Assembly: GCA_023091665.1 (NCBI GenBank)
Contig: JALJCQ010000015.1
Span: 3,038,001 to 3,102,000, forward strand
DNA length: 64,000 nucleotides
Direction of reading: 5' to 3'
Origin: Pythium myriotylum
Taxonomy: Eukaryota > Oomycota > Peronosporomycetes > Pythiales > Pythiaceae
Part shown: one piece after another, positions 29,261-39,800 of the stretch
Layout of the letters: each line of letters starts with the position of its first letter
How positions within the stretch are numbered: the first letter of the stretch is position 1
The notes under the pieces: model-generated
Seen by the model: only the letters and a program-made list of their open reading frames with translations
What the model was told of the DNA's origin: nothing
Databases searched by the model: none
Translations under genes and position numbers: made by a program

Positions 29261-30750
29261 GCACTATCCAGGCGGCCTGTCCCGTGCATTCGCGACCTCT
29301 TGAGCCAGGACCGTTCGGACCCTGGCTCATGGAGAAGGCAGATCGAGAAACCGGCACAACGCACGCTTGTCAAGCAGCTCACTTTGCAATTTGCCTCCAC
29401 CGAGCGACTCCAGTCGAGTTCCAGACTCCCCGTCCAAGCAAATCTCCCAGCTCTACGCTCAAGATGTTCCGTCCGCTCGCCTACCTCGCCGTCATCGCCA
29501 CCGCGCTCTTCGTCCAGTCGTCTGAGGCCGGCACCGTCAGTGTGCCGGTGCAGAAGATCGCCAAGAAGAGCTACATCGACGGCATCAAGGCGGTTGCTGC
29601 CCAGCGCGCCAACAGCACCGCGTCGGGCCTCAACCCGCTCATTAGCGGCAAGGTCGTGATCCAGGACTACCAGGATGCCGAGTTCTACGGCACGCTGTCG
29701 ATCGGTACGCCGGCGCAGAACTTCCAGGTTGTCTTCGACACGGGTTCGAGCAACATCTGGGTCCCGAACAAGGCGATCGGCTCGCACGCCTACTACAAGA
29801 GCTCGCAGTCGTCCACGTACGTCAAGGACGGTTCGGCGTTTGCGATCCAGTACGGCAGTGGTCCTGTCTCGGGCTTCATCTCGCAGGACACGATTAGCTT
29901 CGGTGGTATCACGGTCGCTAACCAGAAGTTTGCGGAGGTGACGGATGCCAGCGGCCTCGGCACCACCTACTCGGATGGCAAGTTCGATGGTATCTTCGGT
30001 CTGGGCTTCGACACGATCGCGGAGAACGGCATCCCCGGCCCGCTTGAGAAGCTCGTCAACGCTGGCACGCTGGACAAGCCGCAGTTCTCGTTTTACCTCG
30101 GCTCGGGCGACGTCGGTGAGATCACGTTCGGCGGTGTGAACACGGCTCGCTTCACGGGTGCCGTGAGCTACATCCCTGTCACCGAACGCGGTTACTGGCA
30201 GGTCGCCCTTGGCGGCGTCAAGGTCGGCACGTCGAGCGTCGTGTCGACGACCGTCCCGGCCATCGTGGACTCGGGCACCTCGCTCATTGCGGCTCCTCAG
30301 TCGCAGTTCTCGGCGATCGGCCGTGCCGTCGGCGGCACCTACGTCAGCTCGTACGGTCTGTACAAGATCAGCTGCTCGGGCACGGGTCCGGCCATCTCGT
30401 TCACGCTTGGCGGCAAGTCGTACTCGATCCAGAAGTCGGACTACACGCTCGACGGCGGTGACGGCTCGTGCTACCTCGGCTTCCAGAACTCGGGCGAGAG
30501 CTTCTGGATCTTGGGTGATGTGTTCATGCGCAAGTACTACGTCGTGTTCGACTACGGCACGTCGGCCACGGGTCCGCGCGTTGGTCTCGCGACTGCCGTC
30601 TAAGTTGCGACCGAGGTTGTGACTACTATTATCCAGGGCCAGTACTCGATGAAGCGTTGAGGCTGCTGGATCCTGGCTTGTGAGTCCGTATAAAATCAAA
30701 TATATCACTGTCCCTACTGAGTTTGACGACATACAGTGTTAGCGTGATTC
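29261..30750. repeat. Inverted third copy of the protease segment
   Basis: About 1.49 kb that is the reverse complement of about 22810-24298. Its far end contains the TGTTAGCGTGATTC stretch found in copy 1 but not in copy 2, so it derives from a copy-1-like source. A few silent or flanking differences distinguish it from copies 1 and 2. Confidence 0.85.
29464..30603 (+). CDS. Secreted pepsin-like aspartic protease, copy 3 (inverted)
   Basis: 379-aa protease, plus strand, with the same predicted protein as copies 1 and 2 (signal peptide 1-22; catalytic Asp92 and Asp269). At least one nucleotide in the coding region differs without changing the protein. The homologous upstream sequence stops about 203 bp before the ATG (29261). 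Beyond that the gene abuts repeat unit 2, so its distal promoter differs from those of copies 1 and 2. The 3' flank matches copy 1 for about 150 bp. Confidence 0.93.
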   Translation: MFRPLAYLAVIATALFVQSSEAGTVSVPVQKIAKKSYIDGIKAVAAQRANSTASGLNPLISGKVVIQDYQDAEFYGTLSIGTPAQNFQVVFDTGSSNIWVPNKAIGSHAYYKSSQSSTYVKDGSAFAIQYGSGPVSGFISQDTISFGGITVANQKFAEVTDASGLGTTYSDGKFDGIFGLGFDTIAENGIPGPLEKLVNAGTLDKPQFSFYLGSGDVGEITFGGVNTARFTGAVSYIPVTERGYWQVALGGVKVGTSSVVSTTVPAIVDSGTSLIAAPQSQFSAIGRAVGGTYVSSYGLYKISCSGTGPAISFTLGGKSYSIQKSDYTLDGGDGSCYLGFQNSGESFWILGDVFMRKYYVVFDYGTSATGPRVGLATAV

Positions 30751-32271
30751 AGCAGAATTCGTCGGGTCTTACTTGTCAAGATTCTGGTGTGTTCATTATC
30801 TTGCTGCCTTCAAGTTCTCCATACACTTCATTCTACCGACCGATCTAATTAGTCATGGCGGGAGTTCGTGATAGCGGCTGGTGCCATCGTTCGTCAGGGC
30901 TACCGTTGATGAGTCTGCGCGGACGTCATGCCGATCGCGGTCACTTACTTCGCCGACTCGTTCGCAATGTGGTGGGCCGAGGACGGCCGGGGACGAGGCA
31001 ATACGTTGCCCACTCACTGTGCAGCGGGCTGGTAAACCTATAGCTGTCTACACTTCCAACCAAACTCGCAATGATCCAACTCAAAATCGCTCGTGACACG
31101 ACAGCAAAGCAACCTATGCAGCATGTTCTCTGGATATTTATATCCAGAGTTTCTCCGTGATCCGAACAGCGTCCCAAGACTTGATTTATTTGTATACGTC
31201 ATAATATGATAGTATGATATACAGACTATCACATGGGATTCGTGTCTTTTTATCGTTATATACGATAAATGTCGAAAATGAATTATTTAGATGAATGTTG
31301 ACCCAGTCGGTCAAGAACGACATTCGTGTAACATTCTCTCCAGTTTTATTCGTTAGAATCCAAACTTAGAGACCTTACTTATTCACCATGGCGGATGCCG
31401 TAGTGAAGAACGCGACACAGGAACTACCAGTCATGCGCATAACCATGAAGACTGGATCTGCTACTCACACCTGCCCGAGCTCGAAGTCTCCGACTCATCC
31501 CTAGCCAAATTGACCCACGGTAACTAGGATTGCAGCTACAACTACTATGATACACTATTCTCGCTCAAAAGACTTCAACTTCGTCCCCATCACCAGGTCT
31601 TTCCTTACTCTCAAGCCCGCCTTTTCTACGAAGACGACGACATCCGTTACCATGCTGGGAGACGATGCGTTCGTGACACCGCACGTACAGGCTGCAAGTT
31701 CGCTGTCCGAAGTTCGTACAATTTGAGGCCGTCCTTAATCGACTGCAAGCGGAGCGTGGCTAGTATTCCTGTGATCGATGTCTCGTGATTGTAGAAGTTA
31801 GGGATGACTCTGATAAGCGGCGAGCTGAGGAAGCTGCCGTTAGTCTGGAATAGATCCTACGACGTGTCATCTCCGGAGGTGTCGCTCCAGTCGGACGGCA
31901 CGTCGACGCTGTCAGTCTGGTTCACGTGCACGCTGAGCATTAGTACGAAGATGAAGGAGATCACGACCTCGAGAAAGGGTTTACGACCTCGAGAAACGTC
32001 ACAATTATTGATGCCACTAAGCTGAGGTACTCATTCGTTTCGGATAAATTGATCCGTGTGTGAATATCCAGAGCTTCCCGGGCAACGCACGGCATTAGTT
32101 TCGATCAAGCGCTTCTTCCTTTTCCAGACGTGTCCACCAGCAAGTCCAGATGAACACTATCCAGAGTTTGTGTGCCATGGTGTTGTTGGCGGCGTGGTCT
32201 AGCTTTCTCCAGTACAGTGATGATGATGCAAATGAAGTCTATTGAGTTCAACTAGTGAATCCTAATAGCTT
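30751..32271. other. Non-coding region with split inverted repeat B
   Basis: No gene recognised. Repeat B reappears inverted at about 31030-31128 and 32099-32215, interrupted by about 970 bp (31129-32098). The interrupting block starts with a palindrome (CTCTGGATAT/ATATCCAGAG near 31131-31152) and has another ATATCCAGAG near its right end. It looks like an old insertion, but I could not assign it to a family. Confidence 0.5.
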
Positions 32272-32289
32272 GGGGGGGGGGGGGGGGGG
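32272..32289. repeat. G homopolymer (18 G)
   Basis: An uninterrupted run of 18 G follows AGCTT and is followed by CTTCGATCAAGCG. A nearly identical GATCAAGCG stretch occurs at the edge of repeat B near 32100. Confidence 0.95.
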
Positions 32290-32324
32290 CTTCGATCAAG
32301 CGACTTACTGAAGCTCAACGTGGG

Positions 32325-32830
32325 GGGCCTGGGAGATCCACCACGGACGCAGGTCGTTGAGAAGCTCGTGGGGCAGGTCATCGTGACCTACACTAGGGAG
32401 AACGTGGTTGACGTGTAGGCTGGTGCGCGTCTGCAAAGCGCGGTTGACCAGCGAGTCAGCCATCGTGTTGTTGGCGCGTGGGTGCCATGTCCATTGACGT
32501 GCCCCGAGAGGACCAGCCAGTGCCTGAGCTTGTTGGTATAGCCCGTGGAGGATACCATTACGAGGCGGACGATGTTCGCGGAGCTGACGGAGTAAGCGCG
32601 CGTTGGTACCGATGACCTCGAGAGATGTGAGTCCGAGAGTCCGAGTGGCAAGGAGCCCTGCTAGTAGACCTTTGTATTCCGCTTGATGTGATAGTCCTAT
32701 TCGCGTGGTTGACTGCCGCGCTCCAAAGTAGGGTAGCCGTCCCGGAGGAGCGGTTAGCTCGCACGAGTACGACGCCGCTGCCAGCGAGGCCGGAATCGCA
32801 GCTAGAGCGGTGTGATGAAGTGCGCTGCCT
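32325..32830 (-). pseudogene. LINE RNase H domain remnant
   Basis: Minus-strand frames contain a degenerate RNase H domain of the kind found at the C-terminus of oomycete LINE polyproteins. An AEYKGLLAGLLATR block is followed by VIGTNARLLRQL (the third catalytic Asp replaced by Asn), and WHPRANNTMADSLVNRAL is the last motif, which keeps its Asp. The frame is broken by stops, so the domain is dead. It lies in the same orientation as the zinc-binding segment at 34404-35379 and belongs downstream of it in a LINE; the 32831-33853 stretch in between is foreign or decayed. Confidence 0.7.
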
Positions 32831-33853
32831 TTTCGCTAGCTTCTGGAGCTGGAAAAGGGTATAGACCTAGCGTGTATATGGGTAATACACGCAGGTGAAC
32901 TCGGGCCCGCTGTGAAAACCCAAGTTCTGGCTTCGTACTTCACGTTATGTATCCCTTGACCGGTTCTTTTGAGCTTTGAAGTATGGGGAAATACGTCCAC
33001 TTGGAGTATTCCACCAACCCAAGACGGCTCAACCAGCTCTGGATAACGATGAGGACCAGTCTTTTGATATACAAATACAAACGACACACTTAGACCCAGG
33101 ACGGAAGACTAACTTCGATCCGCTGGGTCTCGTCTGGGACGGAGGACAACCTCGATCCGCCAGGACACTGGAAATCCCCTCTGGGATCTGGGAAACTCTC
33201 TCTCAACCAAATGAAGTGTATTACTTTAACTGGGGAACTACGACCAGTTCCCAGCTATCGCAACACAAGAATACGCAAGAAGATGGAGTGTTCCAGGTCT
33301 CTAGTACAAACTAGTACCCTTTGCAGGTGCCTCAAGGGCTGGATAGGGGGTTGGCTCCTCTCCTCACTCGCAAACACACCAATACCCACGCACCAGCAGC
33401 CAGACACACGCGCACACAGTCCACTACGGCAAATCCAACACACGCAGGCTTACCTTGTGGCGTAGACCCTGGGTCCTCCCGCGGTTCGACGGAGGAGACT
33501 TGGGGAGTTGAGAGCAAAAAGCGAAGTCTTTTGAATACAGGGTAAAACCCTAAGGGGAGCCGCTGAACCCTACCTACTTAACTACCAGATCTGATAATAA
33601 CCCTACTCTGTGTGGTCTAACTGGAAATTGCCCAATCCGAACCGGGAAAACCGGTAGGAACTGGTTTCCGGAACGGATGAATCTGGTCAACATCCGGAGG
33701 AAGCCAGCTCAAACCAGACAGAAAATCACCCACTGGGAAGGTCCAGTGGATGAACCCAGCTCCTGGCACACTGTGCCAGGCTGGAAAGGTGGGTGAGTAG
33801 CTGGTACAGTGTACCAGGCTACCGCCACCTACTACCTCTTGTCATTTAATTTT
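32831..33853. other. Unassigned stretch inside the LINE remnant
   Basis: About 1 kb without a gene. It separates the two halves of the LINE. It contains short near-palindromes around 33766-33830 (CTGGCACACTGTGCCAG and CTGGTACAGTGTACCAG types) and may be a solo LTR or other insertion, but no paired terminal structure was found. Confidence 0.35.
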
Positions 33854-35379
33854 CTAGTCAACTAATCCAGCTCCGTGCCAGCTCCCACAACCTGGGACCA
33901 GGCAGCGAGAGACGAGGGCACTTCGTCTCAGCGGCCTGCAAACAGGAGGAGATGCGCTTCTGCCTGAGGTGGGCGGCGCGGAGCCGCAGAGTGGGGAGGA
34001 GAGGAGGCTCCGAAAAGGCCCTGAGCTCGTCGATAAGGTTAGAGTGGGCCTTGGGGAGTGTTGGATCTGCCCTGAGTCTGGTGCTGAGGACTTGGAGCAC
34101 TTGCTGGCAGAAAGCATCATGTAGCACCGAGGCTTGTCCTCGTGACCAGATTTGATCATCTTCAGAGCGTCGGGTGCGCCATGCCTGTAGGAAGACCAGG
34201 GATTCCAGTACGCACTGCTGCCACACCGCATGAAAGATTGGGAAGGGATCCGCCGCAGAGTCGTCGTCTTCAGGGTGACTCCGGTGAAGCGAGGCCAGAT
34301 CCCAGGCTTTTGGCGGCGTATGAGGCAGGCGAAGGCTGAAAATGGCTTGGAAGAGTTGCGTTGTCGTGGATCGTCCCCGGTCATGCCAGAGCCCGAGGCG
34401 GTCTCACCAGCTGCGGACAGTCGCCCATATATGTTGGGCCGCAGGGCATTGCCACACCACGTGGAGTGTGTCACCACCTTGCGGTCCAGCGTTGGGGCAG
34501 TGCGGGCACCCGCACCGTTGACGAGTCCAGTCCCATCCGGAGAGCCGTTGGGATTTGAGCTTGTGAAAGATGAGTCGTTGCCTGCTCGTGGAGTGGGCTA
34601 GGCGGTGAATATCTTGCCAATCGACCTCAGCGAGTGCGTCGCCGAAGGCGTCGAACGCTGCATAAGCCGGTGCTGAGCGAGCCGCGAGCTCGATGTCTAC
34701 ACGATCCTGCCTCCCGGCTTGCAGTGACTTGCGGAGAGCTTTTTGTGACAGGCGCGTGGCCGACCCCCAGAGCGGAAGGATCGGAGACAGCTTTGGGTGC
34801 GGGTGAAACTGGAGGCGCGCGCGCCAGCTGGCGCGACGGGCCAGCGATTCCGCTTGTCGAAGCGTTGCTACCTCCCCGACATCTGTGTAAACACCGGGAC
34901 GAACGACTCGTTGGAGCCGCAGCGTGTCGGGGGTCTCGTGTAGGCGCCAAAGCTCCTTGCTACGGCCAATCTCGATGAGAGCGTTCTCGGGTTCGTGTGG
35001 CAGGAGGAGGTCTGGATAGCACATGACCAGGAGGTCGCACAAGGTTCGGAAGCTGCGATCGCCGGGGTCTGGATAATCGGCTTCTTTGTGCCTAAAGCAT
35101 AACGTCGTGGACGATATCCACTGGATTTGAACCACTTCCCCGACAATTCGAGCACCAATAGCGAGGTCGGGTAGGTCGCTTGCGCGGAGTACTTGCCCTG
35201 TGCGGTTGAGAAGCAAGTCGGTCCCGAGGATCGGAGAGGCCAGCAGGCTGTGGAAGTTGAGGCGTCCAGCGCGCTCCCGCTGGATGGTTCGGACCGTGGT
35301 GAGCTGCGCGAGGATAGAGGAGAAATCACGTCGATACCAACTGTAACGGGGTACAAGGTTACACAAGTAGGTTAGGTTG
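33854..35379 (-). pseudogene. LINE polyprotein fragment with zf-RVT
   Basis: Minus-strand remains of a non-LTR retrotransposon polyprotein downstream of its reverse transcriptase. The frame from about 35379 to 34404 ends in a zf-RVT zinc-binding motif (CPHC..HVVWQCP, with the usual WATVRSW after it). The homologous frame continues shifted at 33858-34226. Reverse transcriptase itself is missing, because the sequence upstream is replaced by the 5' LTR of the gypsy element starting at 35380. The combination of frameshift, internal insertion and 5' loss marks it as a dead copy. Confidence 0.7.
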
Positions 35380-35644
35380 TGTAGGTACATAATGTGTGTG
35401 GTCCACTTAGGGGAAAAGTTACCCTAAGTAGTGACTCTCTTTTATTAGATTCAGTAGGGGATATCCCTGGGTACTAGATACCAGGGATATCAGGTATAGG
35501 GGGGATTATTCCCCAGGGGAATAATCTGAATACAATTAGTTCGCCTTTTGCCAAGTCCTTGGCGCTCGTCGACAGGGGTCGACTCGGACCGGCTGCTCAC
35601 GCTTCCTCAAGCGCAGGTGCTGTGTACGGTCGTGGACCGTTACA
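35380..35644 (+). repeat. 5' LTR of element 1
   Basis: 265 bp, TGTAGG..GTTACA. Contains two strong hairpins: GATATCCCTGG/CCAGGGATATC and GATTATTCCCC/GGGGAATAATC. It matches 42175-42439 with no gaps. Confidence 0.92.
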
Positions 35645-35646
35645 CT

Positions 35647-35661
35647 TGGTAGCACTTGTCG
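35647..35661 (+). other. Primer-binding site of element 1
   Basis: TGGTAGCACTT two bases after the LTR end, as expected for a sequence complementary to a tRNA 3' end (CCA gives TGG). Element 2 has the same TGGTAGCACTT at 47688, so both probably use the same tRNA primer, whose identity I cannot name. Confidence 0.7.
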
Positions 35662-35683
35662 TCAATCCGACGCCGACATCGTT

Positions 35684-36820
35684 ATGTCCGAAGCTTCCGA
35701 CTTCGTGATGGCGCCAAGCCATCCGACGCTGTCGCGTCAAGACCATCCGTACCTGGATGAGGCCCAGTGGGCCTATCTCCAGAAGATGGAGGCCATCAAT
35801 GGCCGTGCAAGTGTCATCGAGCTGCTCCGACGCGGCTCCGGCAAAGTCCTCGCCCATGTCGCGCGTTTTCGCGACTACGAGACAGCTCTCGAGAAGTATC
35901 TTCTCGACGTCGTGACGTCCCGCGTATCTGCGACTCAGGCTACTCAGCCAGCTCAGGTGCCGCCGACGGCTACGTATGTGCCATCGCCGGCACCTCCGGA
36001 ACGTCCGAAGGCCGTGAAGGTTACGGTGTCCCCGTATTCGGGTGAAGAAAGCTACAATCTTGCCTTCTGGCAACGCGAGATCGAGCTCGCGACAGCAGCC
36101 GGCTGCATCCGTGATGAACGGCAGAAGATCGCCTTTTCGATCTCGAACACGACGGGCCGGGCGAAGATCTGGGCCCTCACGTGCGAGACGTCGCATCTCG
36201 GATGTTTTTCCGACTGGGCAACGCTTGCCAAGGCGATGAAGTCGATGTTTCAACCGCCAAATGTGGCGCATCGCCAGCGAGCTGCGTTTCTCGCTTGTCG
36301 GCAAGGTGGCCGCGAGCTGCACACGTATGTGCAGGAGTTACGTCAACTCCGGGCCAACATGGCTGCGAATGCGCTCGCAGAAGACGTCATGCTGATGACG
36401 TTCATGGAAGGGATGGATCCCGGTCCCGAGAAGGCTGCGGTTTTCCGCGAGGAGCCCATGCTCCTAGAAGACGCGTTCGTCGTCGCGCTGCGAGAGGACT
36501 ACGTTCAGCGTCTCTCGCGCGGTTTATCCGCGAGTCCGGCAGCGCCGCCTCCGGTCACGCCGGTTCCACCACCGGTCATCGAACCGATGGATCTGAGTGT
36601 CATCGACCTCAATGGAGTCGATCTCAGCACGGTCGACTTGCGTGCGATCGACGTGAAGGCTCTTCATATCAAGTCTTCTACTTGTGGGAAGTTCGGTCAC
36701 TTCCAGCGGAATTGTTCGCGCAAGAGGGGCGGTGGTCGTGCTCGCCGTGGTCGGCCGCGGCGCTCGGGAAACCGTGGTGGATCTGCTTCCACGTCGCAGG
36801 GAAACGAGAGTTCCCAGTAG
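35684..36820 (+). CDS. Gag of element 1
   Basis: 378-aa Gag. The N-terminal part is helical, followed by a Pro-rich linker near residues 88-108 and a retrotransposon Gag (capsid) domain from about 110 to 280 (FWQREIELATAAG.., FSISNTTGRAKIWAL, FQPPNVAHRQRAAFLACRQGGRELHTYVQELRQL). The C-terminus is basic with a CCHC-like zinc knuckle at about 329-339. In that knuckle the first Cys appears to be Ser (SSTCGKFGHFQRNC), so it is probably impaired. The ORF ends in TAG at 36818-36820, inside the stem of the frameshift signal described separately. Confidence 0.85.
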   Translation: MSEASDFVMAPSHPTLSRQDHPYLDEAQWAYLQKMEAINGRASVIELLRRGSGKVLAHVARFRDYETALEKYLLDVVTSRVSATQATQPAQVPPTATYVPSPAPPERPKAVKVTVSPYSGEESYNLAFWQREIELATAAGCIRDERQKIAFSISNTTGRAKIWALTCETSHLGCFSDWATLAKAMKSMFQPPNVAHRQRAAFLACRQGGRELHTYVQELRQLRANMAANALAEDVMLMTFMEGMDPGPEKAAVFREEPMLLEDAFVVALREDYVQRLSRGLSASPAAPPPVTPVPPPVIEPMDLSVIDLNGVDLSTVDLRAIDVKALHIKSSTCGKFGHFQRNCSRKRGGGRARRGRPRRSGNRGGSASTSQGNESSQ

Positions 36821-36860
36821 ATGCGGGGCAGTCTACTGGGGCGATCACTCCTCGCTCCGC
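36799..36860 (+). promoter_or_regulatory. Gag-pol -1 programmed frameshift signal of element 1
   Basis: The heptamer G GGA AAC (36799-36805) is in the Gag frame in the X XXY YYZ register. After a 7-nt spacer comes a perfect 9-bp stem (CCCAGTAGA 36813-36821, TCTACTGGG 36832-36840) with a 10-nt loop. The Gag stop codon lies within the 5' arm. Loop bases GCGGGG (36823-36828) could pair with CTCCGC at 36855-36860, giving an H-type pseudoknot. A -1 slip leads directly into the pol frame. Confidence 0.75.
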
Positions 36861-39800
36861 GACGCCGAGTTCGGCAGTATCGCAAGGCGGGGTGCCCCCG
36901 GAAGAAGATCTCTTCTCAGCAGTTGATGAGCTGCGCATCAGTGGCGAGCTCATCGTCGTCACTGCTCAAGTGAAGGGATTTGCACGTCCCTTCAGAGTCC
37001 TAATCGACTCTGGTGCGACGCGCAATTACGGTCGCAAGCAAAGTATTGCTGAGAATGCTTCTCGGTTTGCTCAAGCTTGTGAGCGAGATCTCGGAAGAGT
37101 CTCGGTACGTCTTGCGACGGGCATCGTCGCAGAGACGAAGAAGATCGAGGTCGATCTACGCATTGCGTTTGTCGATTTCGACTCAGTCGAGCGCTTTACA
37201 GTGCTCGACATGGATGAGAGGTTTGACCTCATCCTCGGCATGCCGTGGCTCGAGCGCCACGAGCCATGGATCGACTGGAGGACCAAGTCGATTGGGAGCA
37301 CGTCTCCCGGCAGGAACGGAGCTCAGGAGCGTCATGAAGCCTCCTTCGTCCGCCGGCTGATGAACCCCATCAAAGAAGATGGAAGTGCCTACTTCATTGG
37401 CGTAGTGAACGCCATGGACACCTCGGGTGTTCCGGAGACGGTCGTGCTGTCTGCCGTGGAGTACGGCGTAGAAGAGGGCGTCGAGTTGTCTCCGCCCCCT
37501 CCGAGTACCAGCATGGAAGATGCTTCCGGGATTTGTCCCCTTGTCGCGTGTCCGCGTGCGGTCGAGCCGCTTTCAGAGTCGTCGGATATGACCGAGCCCA
37601 GGCCTGAGCCACTCCCGCTCTCGGACGCGTCGTATGACGTGCACATCGTTGATGTGATGACGGGATCGTCGATCGATCCGTCCACGGTCGATATGGCACC
37701 GTTGCCCGAGTTTTCCGAGCTGACTGGCTTGGAGGAACTTCCTATGGACGATTTCGTCCGCGAGCTCAAGGCTGGTGAGATCGCTGAGGTTGTGATCCTC
37801 CGATCTGAGCGAGACCTCGCTGAACTCAACACCTCGACGGTGATTGACGGGGATGTCCTCGTTGAGTTTCGTCAGAAGTTTGACGCGCGCCGTGGTTCGG
37901 CCATCCTTAAGAATCCGAAGGATCGGTTCTATCCGCTAGTCAAGCGGTTTTCGGAGACTTGCCTCAGCAAGAACCCGCCGGCGGGGTTGCCCCCTGATCG
38001 TGGCGTTCGCCACGAGATCTAGCTCAAGCCTGGCTCGAGCTATGCGACGGTTCGCCAGTGGGCTCTGCCGGCCGAACAATCGGGCTTCATTGATGAATTC
38101 TTTGCCAAGAAAGCCAAGGCTGGCCTGGTGCGCGAGAGCGTCTCGCCGCACAGCGCACCAACGTTCTGTGTGCGCAAGCCAAATGGCAAGTGGAGGATCG
38201 TCCACGCGTACAACAAGTTGAACGCACAGACGATTCCTGCGTCCACTCCGATCCCTCGGAAGGATGTGATCATCCACCGGATGTCCGGCGCGAAGAAATT
38301 CAGTTCTCTCGACTTGGTCGACGGTTATTACCAAGTGCTCATGGAGCGTGGGGACATCCCCAAGACTGCCGTCAGTACGCCGAGCGGCATGCTATGGGAG
38401 TGGCTCGTGATGCCACAGGGGCTGTCGAACGCCCCAGCGACGTTCAATCGCTTGGTGATCCATTTGTTCCGTCCCCTGCGAGCGTTCGCAAAGACGTACT
38501 TCAACGACATCTACGTCCACACGAAGCCGGAGCCCGGTCGTGATTTGGATACGCTCCATGAGGATCACCTCCGCCAAGTTCTCGAATGCCTCGAGGAGCA
38601 TAAGCTTTATGCCAACTTGGATAAGTGTATCTTCGGTGCCGAAGAGATCCCAGTGCTTGGGTGTTTCGTCGGAGTCGACGGTGTTCGGGCGGATCCCGAG
38701 AAGGTGAAGGCAATCGCCGAGTGGCCATCGCCACGGTCCGTGAAGCACCTACGCAAGTGGTTGGGTCTCGCCAACTACTTGCACCGGTTCACGAAGAACT
38801 ACGCCGAGATGGCTCGGCCGCTGACTCAGCTGCTCAAGAATGACGTTGAGTGGTCGTGGTCTCACGACACGGAAGCTGCATTCCAAAGGATCAAGGAGAG
38901 TCTCCTCCAAGCGCCGATTCTGGCGTTGCCGGATGACTCCGCTCCGTATAGCGTCGTCTGCGACGCCTCCAATTATGCGATCGGCTGTGCACTTCTACAG
39001 AAGGACCACGATGGTCACGAGGGAGTCATCTCGTATCAGTCTCACCAGCTCCAAGCAGCCGAGAAGAACTATCCAGTTCACGACAAGGAGTTGTTGGCGA
39101 TGAAGTACGCCCTGGTGAAATTCCGCGTTCACCTTCTCGGCGCGTTGCCGTTCGTGGTCTACACAGACCATACGTCTCTACGCACGGCGACTCAGTCCCC
39201 GCACTTGTCGCCGCGAATGGCTCGCTGGTTGTCATTCTTTTCAGAATACAACTTTACTGTTGAGTACAAGCCGGGTCGGCTCAACGTGCTGGCGGACGCA
39301 CTCTCTCGGCGTCCCGACTACGAGATGAACCATCTCACATCAGTTGCTTCTGATGTCTACGACTTGATTCGTGACGCCTACGCAGGCGACGCACAATGTG
39401 CGGAGATCATTCGTGCTCTCAAGTCGTCCGACTCGGAGAAGTCTCTCACGCCTCGTGTTCGAGCCCGACTCCATCGGTACACGTTCGAAGACGGCCTCCT
39501 GAAATATCAGGTCTCGAACAGCGAAGAAGCTCGCGTTGTCGTTCCTGCAGACGACGACCTGCGATATGTGATCGCGCATGGTGCCCACGACGCACCTGGT
39601 GCTGGCCATCTTGGCCGTGAGAAGACGTACGCGCTTCTCAGCCCAAGGTTTTGGTGGCCCAAGATGTACAAGTGGGTGTTGCGGTATGTCCGCACGTGTG
39701 ACGTCTGTCAACGAGTGAAGCCAAGTGCACACTCTCAGGCTCCGCTTCAGAGCTTGCCTGTCCCCAGCGACTGCTGGCGCTCAGTGAGCATGGACTTCTT

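Noticed and set aside
35342..35379. TGTAACGGGG as the true start of the element 1 5' LTR
   Set aside because: The 3' LTR has no equivalent; the shared sequence starts at TGT(A/C)GGTACAT, preceded by a polypurine tract on the 3' side, which fixes the LTR start at 35380/42175.
36181..36800. Start of the pol frame inside gag of element 1 as a separate gene
   Set aside because: The frame is open by chance over gag; homologous protease sequence begins only after the frameshift site near 36805.
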